A stretch of DNA of 64,000 nucleotides from an uncultured Eubacteriales bacterium (GCA_905188025.1 CAJJKI010000003.1:1-64000); one strand, 5' to 3'; counted from the first letter of the stretch, positions 52,247 through 61,657 are shown. Numbers and translations: made by a program. Notes: generated by a model not told the origin, from the sequence alone.

Positions 52247-52908
52247 TTTGTCACCTGCTTTTTAGATAGATAATTTATAAGAATAAGATTAATTATTGTG
52301 ATAGGAATGCCTATAATATATGTAGATATTCCTAAGAAGATAGAGTTACTGAATTTTAAGATATTAATATATGATAAAGCATAGAAGATAATTGTATATA
52401 ATAATCCAGTAATGATATATGTTAGTGTTACGCAAATATAGATATTACTTTGTAATGAATTAATTAATTTGAATAGTTTAGTAATAGCGTATTGACTTAT
52501 AAACATTATTATTGGATATATAAGTAATATTTTATAGTTATATTCAAAGGTTCCTTGCATATTGATAGATACTGTTTCAGTAATAGCAGGAATAAAATAA
52601 TTCATAATTATTAGTAATAGACCAATGGTAATATTTGAATATAGGGAAATACGATAAAGATTATTGGTTTCTTTGTATCCATATTTTGTTATAAATAGAT
52701 AGATGATAGAAAGAGACGCAATTAATGGGATGATGCCTAGATTAATATTCATACTAAAGACAGATGATATCTTAAATGATAATACAAAGGCTAATAAATT
52801 CATAAGTACTAAAGCAAAGTAGAGGCCTCTTTTATCTAGCATTTTATATAGACAAAAGGTTGTTAACATTGTTAGTAAAATTAGAACAATAAAAATTATC
52901 CCATCCAT
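52243..52908 (-). CDS. VUT-family membrane protein, copy 2
   Basis: 221 aa, six or seven hydrophobic segments. Aligns in order with copy 1 (LYKMLDKRGLYFALVLMNLLA against YKKYKTDGLYVYGII; FVLSFKISSVFSMNINLGIIP; ITKYGYKETNNLY; GLLYTIIFYAL), so the two are diverged tandem duplicates. A heteromeric transporter is possible. Confidence 0.65.
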   Translation of the reverse strand: MDGIIFIVLILLTMLTTFCLYKMLDKRGLYFALVLMNLLAFVLSFKISSVFSMNINLGIIPLIASLSIIYLFITKYGYKETNNLYRISLYSNITIGLLLIIMNYFIPAITETVSINMQGTFEYNYKILLIYPIIMFISQYAITKLFKLINSLQSNIYICVTLTYIITGLLYTIIFYALSYINILKFSNSIFLGISTYIIGIPITIINLILINYLSKKQVTK

Positions 52909-52950
52909 ATTTCCACCTTCTTATTCAATATATATTATAACATAAAAATT

Positions 52951-52977
52951 AAAGATACAAAATATTTTTGTATCTTT
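52951..52977. terminator. bidirectional-looking terminator hairpin
   Basis: Perfect 12-bp stem AAAGATACAAAA / TTTTGTATCTTT with a 3-base loop, T-rich on both sides; ends the dehydratase-related pair on the minus strand. Confidence 0.65.
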
Positions 52978-53035
52978 TTCTTAAAATATATAGATATTAA
53001 ATTATTTAATGGATAAAGATGGTACTATTATAGTG

Positions 53036-54106
53036 TTATTGATGGGAAAGCTTAGATGATAGGAGCATGTCATAGAAGGCTTCTAATTTAGTATCAATAT
53101 TATTAATATTATTTTCACCATCAAAACTTAGATATAGAATAGGAATATGATATTCTTCACTTATTTGTGATAGGATAGGCATAGCATTTATTTCAGGGAC
53201 ACAACTAAAACTTTTGATATGGATAATGCCATTTATGCCTTGTTTAGCATGATTTAGAGTATGATATACAGATTCTGTACCATCTGCTCCGAGAGGATAT
53301 TTTAGATATTTCTTAGTTTTTCTTAGAAGATAATGACGTTTGAATTTTTTTATTAATAAGAGATATGTTAAATTAGTATAGCGAATCACTTCAATACCTT
53401 GATTAATGATAGTTCTTTCTAGATTGTGACTAGAGGTTAAATCCATTAGGGAATATAATTCACCGATAAGAAGAATCTTGGTACGAGGAATATTTTTGAG
53501 AGGGATAGAATGATAGATATGTTTATATTGTTTATAGATATTAATGATTTTTAAGAGACTTAATTTTGAATTAGAATAGGCTTGATGCATTTTATTTTCT
53601 GATATAGTAAACATACTAGGATCTTCTGCATAGCCCATATTTTTACGAAGATAATCATCTAGTTTATCCATATATATTAGAATAAAAAAGCCTTTTATGA
53701 TAGAGTTTATAAATTTAAATATATTTAATTTGGGATTTAGTTTTTTAGATAATTTATATAGTTTTTTAATAGATAGATGGTTATTTTGAATGAGGTTAAT
53801 GAATTCAAAGTTATAGCCTAGATCTTTTAAAATTTGTTCTTGTAATTCAGCATAATAACCATATCGACAGCCACCGCCAGCTTGGATTAGAATGTTAGCT
53901 CCTTTATTTAGAGCATTGATATAGTTACCTAGATTATATTTGAAGGGCATACATACTTCACTAGGGCTGTATCTTGAACCAATGGCTATAGTATGTTTAT
54001 TATTTTCTTCAGGTATTAAGATTTCACATTTAGTTATATTAGATATGATATATTTGATAGGGATATAGTAGGAGCCCATATGGGGAAAGGATATTATTTT
54101 ATTCAT
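53036..54106 (-). CDS. 2-hydroxyacyl-CoA dehydratase activase-related protein, second half type
   Basis: 356 aa from ATG 54106, 6 bases after GGAGG; the longer ATG 54118 lies in that site. N-terminal FPHMGSYYIPIKYI, then PSEVCMPFKYNLGNYI, AGGGCRYGYYAELQEQI, and near the C-terminus SFSCVPEINAMPI with YLSFDGENN. This matches the COG3581-like C-terminal part of large dehydratase-activase fusion proteins. Conserved Cys suggest a metal or Fe-S site. Overlaps the partner by 8 bases. Function of the stand-alone form unknown. Confidence 0.7.
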   Translation of the reverse strand: MNKIISFPHMGSYYIPIKYIISNITKCEILIPEENNKHTIAIGSRYSPSEVCMPFKYNLGNYINALNKGANILIQAGGGCRYGYYAELQEQILKDLGYNFEFINLIQNNHLSIKKLYKLSKKLNPKLNIFKFINSIIKGFFILIYMDKLDDYLRKNMGYAEDPSMFTISENKMHQAYSNSKLSLLKIINIYKQYKHIYHSIPLKNIPRTKILLIGELYSLMDLTSSHNLERTIINQGIEVIRYTNLTYLLLIKKFKRHYLLRKTKKYLKYPLGADGTESVYHTLNHAKQGINGIIHIKSFSCVPEINAMPILSQISEEYHIPILYLSFDGENNINNIDTKLEAFYDMLLSSKLSHQ

Positions 54107-55013
54107 TTTTTCCTCCATTTATGATATCAATAAAGCTTTCTAATTTAGTTTCTAAGCTTAGATCAGTAATGTTTTCATCTATTAAGAGATTAAGAGTGGG
54201 AATATTTTTATTTTTAGCTATTGCGAGATTATTTACTAGAGCATCTATACCACATGGATAGGTAGAAATAAAAATAAGGCCATCTACTTGATGAAGACAA
54301 TAATATAAGCTACCAATCATTTCTTTAGAGTATTTCCAATATAGAGTATTTGAAAAATATTGAGAAAATTCAGTAGTTAATTTTTTGGGAAAATTATTTG
54401 ACATGATAGGAATTATGTTATTACTTTCTAGATATTTTAGAAAATAGTTAGTTATATATTTATCTTTAATATTATAAAAATGTGAGAGGATTAAGATTTT
54501 CTTTTGAGGACGAGATAGTTTATTTAGTTCTTCGTTGGCTTTATTTTGATCGTGTTTTTTTTGTTTATTTTTAGCATATAGATAGCTATAAATTATTTTA
54601 AAGGGATTTTTAGTGAATTTAAAGCCTATTTTTATGAGTCCTAGTGACTGGTAATGATGGTGAGTATGCTCAATGTTAAAATTTAATAGCATGTCCTTAG
54701 GAATTAATTCTTTTAAGTTATCATATAAGCCATTTAGACGAGTACATACTTTATCTTTTTTTCCATAGTCACATACACGAGAGACAAGAATATAATCACA
54801 TATTTTTGATAAATATAGGGCATGTCCGAGATATATTTTATATGAGAGACAAGATTCATCGATAGAGTTGTTAATGCCTAATGATAATATTTCATGATTT
54901 GTTTCAGGACTTAAGACTACGTTTAATCCTAATGATTCAAAATAATTTTTCCATAGAACTCCATAACGATAGTAAAGTATGGCTCTGGGTATACCAATTT
55001 TTATTTTTTTCAT
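54099..55013 (-). CDS. 2-hydroxyacyl-CoA dehydratase activase-related protein, first half type
   Basis: 304 aa. Starts IGIPRAILYYRYGVLWKNYF, then LSPETN, IDESCLSYKIYLGHA, RVCDYGKKDKVC and STYPCGIDALV. These blocks are those of the COG3580-like part (DUF2229) that normally follows the ATPase domain in about 1400-aa fusion proteins. The ATPase activase itself is not present in the window, so the pair is split and lacks it. Confidence 0.7.
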   Translation of the reverse strand: MKKIKIGIPRAILYYRYGVLWKNYFESLGLNVVLSPETNHEILSLGINNSIDESCLSYKIYLGHALYLSKICDYILVSRVCDYGKKDKVCTRLNGLYDNLKELIPKDMLLNFNIEHTHHHYQSLGLIKIGFKFTKNPFKIIYSYLYAKNKQKKHDQNKANEELNKLSRPQKKILILSHFYNIKDKYITNYFLKYLESNNIIPIMSNNFPKKLTTEFSQYFSNTLYWKYSKEMIGSLYYCLHQVDGLIFISTYPCGIDALVNNLAIAKNKNIPTLNLLIDENITDLSLETKLESFIDIINGGKNE

Positions 55014-55080
55014 ATTTCACCTTGATATACTTTATGCATAGAAAGACTTTGATATGATAGATTTTTATTTAGATAGCATT

Positions 55081-55103
55081 AAAAAAGACAGCTATTCGCT
55101 ATC
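55081..55103 (-). terminator. terminator of rpoE, overlapping the stop codon
   Basis: Minus strand GATAGC / GCTGTC stem with a 5-base loop, then TTTTTT. The rpoE TAG lies in the loop. Confidence 0.75.
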
Positions 55104-55526
55104 TAATTCGTCTTCATTTAATATTGTTAGATCTGCTAAATCTTCTTCAGCGTATTCTTCTTCATCATCGATAGAATTATATTCATCTTCTTCAGTTGGC
55201 TCTTCATCCTCTAAATCTTCGTCTTCTAGTTCTTCATCATCTTTATCTTCATATAATTCATCCATATCTATTTTTACTTTATGATTAGTTTTTAAATCCC
55301 ATTTGCCATCATCTAATAAGATAAATTCTTTAGAAGTAGTTAATGATTGAAAGAAATCAGCTATTTTTTCTTGATAATCTCTTTCAGACAATCCTAATAA
55401 TGAACATACTTGGTGAAATAAATCAGCAGTGTTCATAGTAGTTTTATTCTCCTCTAAATATAATTTGGCAATATCAGTATATGATAATAATTCTAAATCT
55501 TCTTTATTCATTTTACTTAATTTCAT
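55092..55526 (-). CDS. rpoE: RNA polymerase delta subunit
   Basis: 144 aa. N-terminal winged domain (about 8-90; DLELLSYTDIAKLYLEEN, GKWDLKTNH) and a strongly acidic disordered tail (about 90-144). Delta speeds recycling of RNAP in Firmicutes. Strong AGGAGGAT site. Order DUF1934-argS-rpoE is conserved in Firmicutes. Confidence 0.95.
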   Translation of the reverse strand: MKLSKMNKEDLELLSYTDIAKLYLEENKTTMNTADLFHQVCSLLGLSERDYQEKIADFFQSLTTSKEFILLDDGKWDLKTNHKVKIDMDELYEDKDDEELEDEDLEDEEPTEEDEYNSIDDEEEYAEEDLADLTILNEDELDSE

Positions 55527-55536
55527 TTTGATCCTC

Positions 55537-57159
55537 CTACATTTGTTCTCTTGGAATTATACCAAGTAGATTAAGTGAATTATTAATTACAATTTTTATT
55601 GATTTTAATAGCACCATATGTTCACTGGTATATTGTTCATCTTCAGTAATAAATTTTTCTTGGGAATAATATGAGTGAAATAGGGTAGCTAATTCATAGA
55701 CATAATTACAAATAATATGGGGCTGACGTTTTTCTGCCGCTGAAATAATAGTATCAGTATAGTTTAGTAATTTGTTCATAATAGTATATGCTAATGGTTC
55801 ATTTAATGTATGATATTCTTTTAATGGTTCTATTTCTTTTTTATAATTATTTAGTATTGAAGTTATTCTAGCATTAGCATATTCAATATAATATACTGGA
55901 TTTTCATTACTATTTTTAATGGCTAATGAGATATCAAAATCCATTTGGGTATCAAGACTTTTTGAAGCAAAGAAATATCTAGTGGCATTAATACCAACTT
56001 CTTCGATAAGGTCATTTAATGTAATTGTTTTACCAGTTCTTTTACTGATCTTTATTTCTTCGCCATCTTTTAGTAATCTTACCATCTGTAATAATTTTAC
56101 GTCAAGGATACTACTATCATATCCTAGAATTTCTAGGGCTCCTTTTAGACGGTTAACATAACCATGATGGTCAGCTCCAAAGACGTCTATTAACATATCA
56201 AAGCCACGATCTATTTTGTTAGCATGATAGGCAATATCTGGTAATAGATATGTGTAGTTACCATCATTTTTTACGATAACACGATCTTTTTCATCACCAT
56301 AATTTGAAGTTTTTAACCATAGGGCGCCATCTTCGATATAACATTCATCATTCTTTTTGAAAGAAGTTAATACTTTTTCAACATAGCCACGATCATATAA
56401 AGATTTTTCACTAGTAAAGACATCGAAGTTAACTCTGAAAGTATCTAGATCTTTTTTGATTTGTTGAAGAAGAATATTTAATCCTTCTTGTTTAAAGAAT
56501 TCTATGTCTTCAGATAATTTTTGATCTTGATATGTTTCATAAATTGATTGTGCTAAGGCAATTATTTCTTTTCCGTGGTAACCATCTTCAGGTATTTCAT
56601 AAGGAAGACCGCAAACTTCTTTGTAACGTTCTTTGATAGATATACCCAAGTTATTCATTTGATTTCCAGCATCATTTATATAGTACTCTCTAGTTACGTC
56701 GTAGCCTGATGCAGACATTATTCTTGATAAGTTATCACCATAAGCAGCGCCACGACCATGACCTATATGGAGGGTACCTGTAGGGTTAGCACTAACGTAT
56801 TCAATATTTACCTTTTTATTATTACCTAGATTATTCTTACCATAGTTTTTGCCTTCTTCAATAATAGTAGATAACTCTTGATATAGCTTATCTTTATTGA
56901 GATAGAAGTTTATAAAACCAGGAGCGGCTATTTCTACTTTATCAATAGAATCACTAGCAATATTTTCTTTGATTGTATTAGCTATTTCCATAGGATTTTT
57001 ATGAAGAATTTTAGTTAATACTAAAGCTACATTAGTAGAATAGTCACCATGAGTAGCATCTTTAGGAATTTCAATAACTATTTTATCTAAATCCAAAGCA
57101 ATATCAGCTTTTTCTAGGCTTGATTTTATTATTTGTTGTAATTCTTTTTTTATACTCAT
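55537..57159 (-). CDS. argS: arginyl-tRNA synthetase
   Basis: 540 aa class I enzyme. N-terminal Add-1 domain, HIGH as LHIGHGRGAAYGDN (about 131), KMSKS-like KISKRTGK (about 375), FGADHHGYVNRLKG and the helical DALR domain (NPVYYIEYANARI). Overlaps the upstream DUF1934 gene by ATGA, coupling them. Confidence 0.97.
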   Translation of the reverse strand: MSIKKELQQIIKSSLEKADIALDLDKIVIEIPKDATHGDYSTNVALVLTKILHKNPMEIANTIKENIASDSIDKVEIAAPGFINFYLNKDKLYQELSTIIEEGKNYGKNNLGNNKKVNIEYVSANPTGTLHIGHGRGAAYGDNLSRIMSASGYDVTREYYINDAGNQMNNLGISIKERYKEVCGLPYEIPEDGYHGKEIIALAQSIYETYQDQKLSEDIEFFKQEGLNILLQQIKKDLDTFRVNFDVFTSEKSLYDRGYVEKVLTSFKKNDECYIEDGALWLKTSNYGDEKDRVIVKNDGNYTYLLPDIAYHANKIDRGFDMLIDVFGADHHGYVNRLKGALEILGYDSSILDVKLLQMVRLLKDGEEIKISKRTGKTITLNDLIEEVGINATRYFFASKSLDTQMDFDISLAIKNSNENPVYYIEYANARITSILNNYKKEIEPLKEYHTLNEPLAYTIMNKLLNYTDTIISAAEKRQPHIICNYVYELATLFHSYYSQEKFITEDEQYTSEHMVLLKSIKIVINNSLNLLGIIPREQM

Positions 57160-57530
57160 TTTTCATCACTCATTTCTAATAAATATATATATTCATTTAT
57201 TTCATCGTTTTCTTCTATTTGATAGGATATTTTTAAATAATTCTCTTTTATTTCTAAAGAAGTAGTACGAATACTAAAAAATAGACTAGTATTATATTCT
57301 TTAAGATAGTATTCAGATTTTGTTGGTTTTGATAAATCATAAGTCATAGAATGATTTATTTCATGGTTATCACGAATAAGTATTACTTTATCAGGATATA
57401 TTTTTATATTAGTTTTAGTATCATTATCAAGATAAGTAATATTTTCTTTATTTTTAATTCCGTGAGTATCAATAGAATACTGAGAATTTTCTTTTAAATT
57501 ATGTAAATATCCAGTTAATTTAACTTTTAT
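57156..57530 (-). CDS. DUF1934 (YwiB-like) protein, probable ATA start
   Basis: 124 aa if read from ATA 57530, which lies 6 bases after a perfect GGAGGTG. In-frame reading upstream of the first ATG (57347) is open and coding (IKVKLTGYLHNLKENSQYSI, then HGIKNKENITYLDN). The first ATG falls mid-domain (codon 62), giving only 63 aa. The full length matches the about 140-aa DUF1934 family located before argS in Bacillus. No ATG, GTG or TTG is available in this frame near the ribosome site. Confidence 0.75.
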   Translation of the reverse strand: MKVKLTGYLHNLKENSQYSIDTHGIKNKENITYLDNDTKTNIKIYPDKVILIRDNHEINHSMTYDLSKPTKSEYYLKEYNTSLFFSIRTTSLEIKENYLKISYQIEENDEINEYIYLLEMSDEK

Positions 57531-57682
57531 AAAAACACCTCCAATAAGAATTCACTAGACATTATATCATAAGTTATATAAAATTTGAACTCATATTTTT
57601 ACTTTTTTTAGAAATAATAAATATAGATAGGAAAAACTGTTGATAAATAAGGTTTTTTTGATGGTATGGAGGATAAAAATAT

Positions 57683-59716
57683 ATGAAAATTATTAAAAAG
57701 ATGGGGAAAGTTATTTTGATATTAGTAGGAATTTTTATTTTAGCTAATTTAGGATTATATATTTATTGTTTAATTACTCCGAAAATTCAAATATCAAGAA
57801 ATCAATCTTATTATTTATATGATATGGATGGGGAACAAATATTTAATAATTATAGTTGGGTTTCTTTGGATGATGTTAGTCCTTATGTAATAGATGCTAC
57901 TTTATCTACTGAAGATAAACATTTTTATTATCATATTGGATTTGATTATTTAAGAATAGGGAAGGCTATGATTAAGAATATTGCTTCAGGGAGTCTTTTG
58001 GAAGGAGCTTCGACAATTACGCAACAGTATGCAAGAAATTTATATTTAAATTATGAAAAGACTTGGAAGAGAAAGATTGATGAAGCAGTACTTGCTTTTG
58101 AACTAGAGACACATTATACTAAGGATGAAATTTTAGAGGGATATTTAAATACTATTAATTATGGGGGAATTTTTGGGATAGAGAATGCTTCTAAATATTA
58201 TTTTAATAAATCATCAAAAGATTTGACTTTAGGAGAAGCAGCAATGTTAGCAGGGATACCTCAATCTCCTTCGAATTATTCTCCTCTTACTAATGAAGAG
58301 TTGGCTAAAAAAAGACAAAAAACTGTACTTACTTTGATGATGAATAATAAGAAGATTAGTCAGGAAGAGTTAGATAATGCTTATCAAGAAAAATTAAATT
58401 ATATAGGGAATAGGGGAACAGATATTACTTCAGGATTATTATATTATAAAGATGCTGTACTGGAAGAATTAAAAACTATTCCTAGTATTCCTGAGTCTTT
58501 GTTAACTACTGGGGGAATAAAAATATATACTACTTTAGATATAAATGCTCAAAAAGAATTAGAAAATTCTGTTAATAATAAAGAACTTGGTGACTTGCAA
58601 ATAGCGGCTATACTAATGGATCCTAATGATGGGGGAGTATTAGCTTTGATTGGAGGAACTAATTATAATAGTAGTCAATATAATAGGGCTATTAAGGCTA
58701 AAAGACAAGTTGGATCAACTATGAAGCCATTTTTATATTACGCAGCATTGGAGAGTGGGTTTACTTCAGCTTCTTCTTTTATTAGTGAGAGAACTACTTT
58801 TTCATTTGCTAATAATAAGAAATATACTCCAAAAAACTATAATGATAGATATGCTAATGGACCTTTATCTATGGGAGCTGCTATTGCATACTCTGATAAT
58901 ATTTATGCTGTTAAAACACATTTATTTTTAGGAGAAGAAAAGTTAGTGAATATTTCTAATAGACTAGGTATTAGTAATGATTTAGAAGCTGTTCCTTCAC
59001 TAGCTTTGGGAACGGAAGAAATTAGTTTGATGGATATGGTTAGTGCATATTCGGCTTTTGCTAATATGGGGAGTAAGGTACATGGACATTTAATTAAAAA
59101 GATTTTAGATAGTAAAGGGAATGTTTTATATGAATATAAGGAGGAGAAAGTTAATATACTAAATGAAAGTTTGGTATATATATTAAATGAAATGTTAACT
59201 TATACATATGATAAAGATTTTATTAATTATAATTATCCAACGATGATTAGTTTGGCTCCTAGAATGACAAAGAAGTATTCTATCAAGTCAGGAACTACAA
59301 ATACTGATATGTGGATTATAGGATATAATAAAGAGGCTGTTTTAGGAATATGGACAGGATATGATGATAATAGAATATTAGATAAAAATGATACGGGATA
59401 TCATAAAGATATTTGGATAGAAACAATGGAAGGATATTTGAAAGATAAAAAAAGTACTTGGTATGAGGCTCCAAGTAATATTATAGGAGTGTTAGTTAAT
59501 CCTATTACTGGTGAGTTAATTAAAAATGATAATGAGAAGGGAAAAATTTTCTATTTTTTGAAGGGAACAGAGCCTTATTTAGATAATAGTTATGATTGGG
59601 ATGCGGTATTTAAAGATGAAGATAATGAGCAGCAAGAAAATAATGATATGAATAATAATGATAATAGTGATAGTAATAATGGTACAAGTAATGATAATGG
59701 AGGTAATGATGGATAA
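57683..59716 (+). CDS. class A penicillin-binding protein (transglycosylase/transpeptidase)
   Basis: 677 aa bifunctional wall synthase. Membrane anchor at about 10-32; glycosyltransferase domain with STEDKHFYYHIGFD, GASTITQQYARN and KRKIDEAVLAFELE. Transpeptidase domain with SxxK as GSTMKP, SxN as YSDN, KSGT as IKSGTTN. The C-terminal tail is low complexity (NNDMNNNDNSDSNNG). Convergent with parB. Confidence 0.95.
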   Translation: MKIIKKMGKVILILVGIFILANLGLYIYCLITPKIQISRNQSYYLYDMDGEQIFNNYSWVSLDDVSPYVIDATLSTEDKHFYYHIGFDYLRIGKAMIKNIASGSLLEGASTITQQYARNLYLNYEKTWKRKIDEAVLAFELETHYTKDEILEGYLNTINYGGIFGIENASKYYFNKSSKDLTLGEAAMLAGIPQSPSNYSPLTNEELAKKRQKTVLTLMMNNKKISQEELDNAYQEKLNYIGNRGTDITSGLLYYKDAVLEELKTIPSIPESLLTTGGIKIYTTLDINAQKELENSVNNKELGDLQIAAILMDPNDGGVLALIGGTNYNSSQYNRAIKAKRQVGSTMKPFLYYAALESGFTSASSFISERTTFSFANNKKYTPKNYNDRYANGPLSMGAAIAYSDNIYAVKTHLFLGEEKLVNISNRLGISNDLEAVPSLALGTEEISLMDMVSAYSAFANMGSKVHGHLIKKILDSKGNVLYEYKEEKVNILNESLVYILNEMLTYTYDKDFINYNYPTMISLAPRMTKKYSIKSGTTNTDMWIIGYNKEAVLGIWTGYDDNRILDKNDTGYHKDIWIETMEGYLKDKKSTWYEAPSNIIGVLVNPITGELIKNDNEKGKIFYFLKGTEPYLDNSYDWDAVFKDEDNEQQENNDMNNNDNSDSNNGTSNDNGGNDG

Positions 59717-59754
59717 AAAAACATTAGATGATATTTAGTCAATCTAATGTTTTT
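59716..59754. terminator. bidirectional terminator PBP / parB
   Basis: 12-bp stem AAAAACATTAGA / TCTAATGTTTTT with 14-base loop. Confidence 0.8.
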
Positions 59755-59770
59755 GATTTTTATTATATTT

Positions 59771-61201
59771 TTATATTTCTATGATGATACAATGATTTGT
59801 TTCATTACTGTATAGTTTATATTGAATACCTTCTTGATTTAGGAAATTTGTTGTTTTAGTAAGTTTATCTTCAGGTACTGGTGTACTAGTAACAGGAACT
59901 TCATATGGTTCAGGTGTTGGTACTGGCTGTTCATTATTAATAGGTGATACTCCTTTAGAGGTAGAGAAAAGTGGTGTATCAACAAAAGTTGTTGGTTCTT
60001 GAACGGTAGTAGGCTCTACTACTGGAGTATTAACTGGTTGATTATTTATTTCACTATTAAATAATGGAGTATCAACATAAGCTGTTGATTCAGAATTTAT
60101 AGCTGGTGTTGGAGATACTTCAGGAGTGGCTGGTGTGGGATTACTCATGATAGAGCTTGTAAAGTCAGGTATTGGATTTTCATTTGTATTATTAAATAGG
60201 GGAGTATTTAATTGCTCTACTTGTTGACTTTGCTCTATACTTGGCATTTGAGGCTCAATAGCAGGAGCTACTGGGGTAGGAGCAGGTGTTTGAAAATTAA
60301 TAAATGGATTAGCTGCTGCTACGTTAGCTGGCTCTACTGATGGAGCAATATTTTGAGTTGGCATTACAGTTTCTTGAACTGGTGCCATAGGTTCATTCAT
60401 ACTTTGCATATTTAAGCTATTTAATGAAGTATTATTGTTATTTAAATTAGGGTTAATTTGACTGTTAAAATTAGGAAAAAAGTTTCCATTATTCATATTA
60501 TCACTTTCCTTTTCTTCTTTTCCATTAGTATTATCTTCTTTATAATCTTTTAAAGACTTCATAATATCAGAAATAGTCATTTCTATTTCATCTTGTTCTT
60601 CTTGATCTTTTTTAATTAATTCATCTAAATCTTTAACTGTTAGACGATTATCTATTATTTGTTTAAGAAAATTTGTTTGTTTAGTAGGATTTTCTACATT
60701 TAGGAGACTTCTAGCATGTCTTTCACTTATTTTTTTATTAATTAGGGCTTCTTGTATTTCTTTTGGTAAAGTTAGTAATCTTAATTTATTAGCAATAGTT
60801 GACTGAGATTTACCAAGAAGAGCTCCTAATTCATTTTGATTCATTTTAGTTAAATCTAGAATTTGTTTGATTGATTCAGCTTCTTCGATAGAATTTAGAT
60901 TTTCGCGTTGAAGATTTTCAATTAGGGCTACTTCAGCCATTTTTTGATCATCTAAATCTTTGATAATTACAGGAACTGTTGGAAGATTTAGACTTTTTGC
61001 AGCACGCCATCTTCTTTCTCCGGCAATTATTTGGTAGATATCACCTTGTTTTCTAACGAGAATAGGGTTAATTATACCATATGTTTTTATTGATTCTGCT
61101 AACTCTTTAATAGTTGATTCATTGAAGGTTTTTCTTGGTTGATAGGGGTTGGGAGTTAGCAAATCAATATTCAAATTGACAAGACTTGCATTTTCTTGCA
61201 A
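59771..61201 (-). CDS. ParB/Noc-family chromosome-binding protein with long disordered insert
   Basis: 476 aa. ParB CTPase domain about 8-100 (PNPYQPRKTF, GERRWRA at 61-67, ENLQREN at 95-101), HTH about 115-200 (NELGALLGKSQSTIANKL). Then about 220 residues of Pro/Asn/Gln/Thr-rich sequence (224-444) with DTPLF-type motifs at 332-338, 376-383 and 407-414. A short C-terminal dimerisation-like end follows (TNFLNQEGIQYKLYSNETN). Position right after rsmG is that of noc in Bacillus, but soj/parA does not follow. Noc versus Spo0J cannot be decided here. Confidence 0.9.
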   Translation of the reverse strand: MQENASLVNLNIDLLTPNPYQPRKTFNESTIKELAESIKTYGIINPILVRKQGDIYQIIAGERRWRAAKSLNLPTVPVIIKDLDDQKMAEVALIENLQRENLNSIEEAESIKQILDLTKMNQNELGALLGKSQSTIANKLRLLTLPKEIQEALINKKISERHARSLLNVENPTKQTNFLKQIIDNRLTVKDLDELIKKDQEEQDEIEMTISDIMKSLKDYKEDNTNGKEEKESDNMNNGNFFPNFNSQINPNLNNNNTSLNSLNMQSMNEPMAPVQETVMPTQNIAPSVEPANVAAANPFINFQTPAPTPVAPAIEPQMPSIEQSQQVEQLNTPLFNNTNENPIPDFTSSIMSNPTPATPEVSPTPAINSESTAYVDTPLFNSEINNQPVNTPVVEPTTVQEPTTFVDTPLFSTSKGVSPINNEQPVPTPEPYEVPVTSTPVPEDKLTKTTNFLNQEGIQYKLYSNETNHCIIIEI

Positions 61202-61336
61202 AATATCACCCTCTTTATATTCATTCTTCTTTATCTTATAATAATATAATACACTAGTTCAATATTTTTTTCAAGTTTTTTTTAAAAATTATGTGATATA
61301 CTAGTAAGTATAAAAATATTTATTTTGAGGTGTGAG

Positions 61337-61612
61337 ATGAAAACTAGTAATAAAGAAATAAGTTTTGAAGATGCTATTGAAATAGCTGATATAGATAATA
61401 GCATTTTGAAGAGAAGAAATAATGGGTTATTATTAAGTGATTATCAGGTTAATGTTTTAAGTGATAGGGGAATTATGTATGAAAAATATGGCAGCATTCA
61501 TGAACTATTATTTGATATTGAGGAAATACTTAATGATGAATATGATGATGAACTAGATAGTATTAGTAAACAATTAGCTGAAATGGCTTATTATAGAGAG
61601 ACTAAAAAATAG
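61337..61612 (+). CDS. small protein of unknown function between parB and rsmG
   Basis: 91 aa from ATG 61337, following GAGGTGTG. Acidic, helical, no Cys; residues LLLSDYQVNVLSDRGI and YGSIHELLFDIEEILND stand out. Opposite strand to the parB-rsmG-mnmG genes, with a bidirectional terminator at its end, so it is a real single-gene unit. No family recognised. Confidence 0.6.
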   Translation: MKTSNKEISFEDAIEIADIDNSILKRRNNGLLLSDYQVNVLSDRGIMYEKYGSIHELLFDIEEILNDEYDDELDSISKQLAEMAYYRETKK

Positions 61613-61657
61613 ATATTAAAAAACATTAGATTTATTTTTCTAATGTTTTAGATATCT
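61612..61657. terminator. bidirectional terminator small gene / rsmG
   Basis: Long stem AGATAT...AAACATTAGA / TCTAATGTTT...ATATCT around a T-rich loop; overlaps the rsmG stop. Confidence 0.8.

Noticed and set aside
55054..55284. Ser-rich 76-aa plus-strand frame over rpoE
   Set aside because: It is the antisense of the acidic rpoE tail (GAA/GAT codons read as TTC/ATC/TCT), not a gene.
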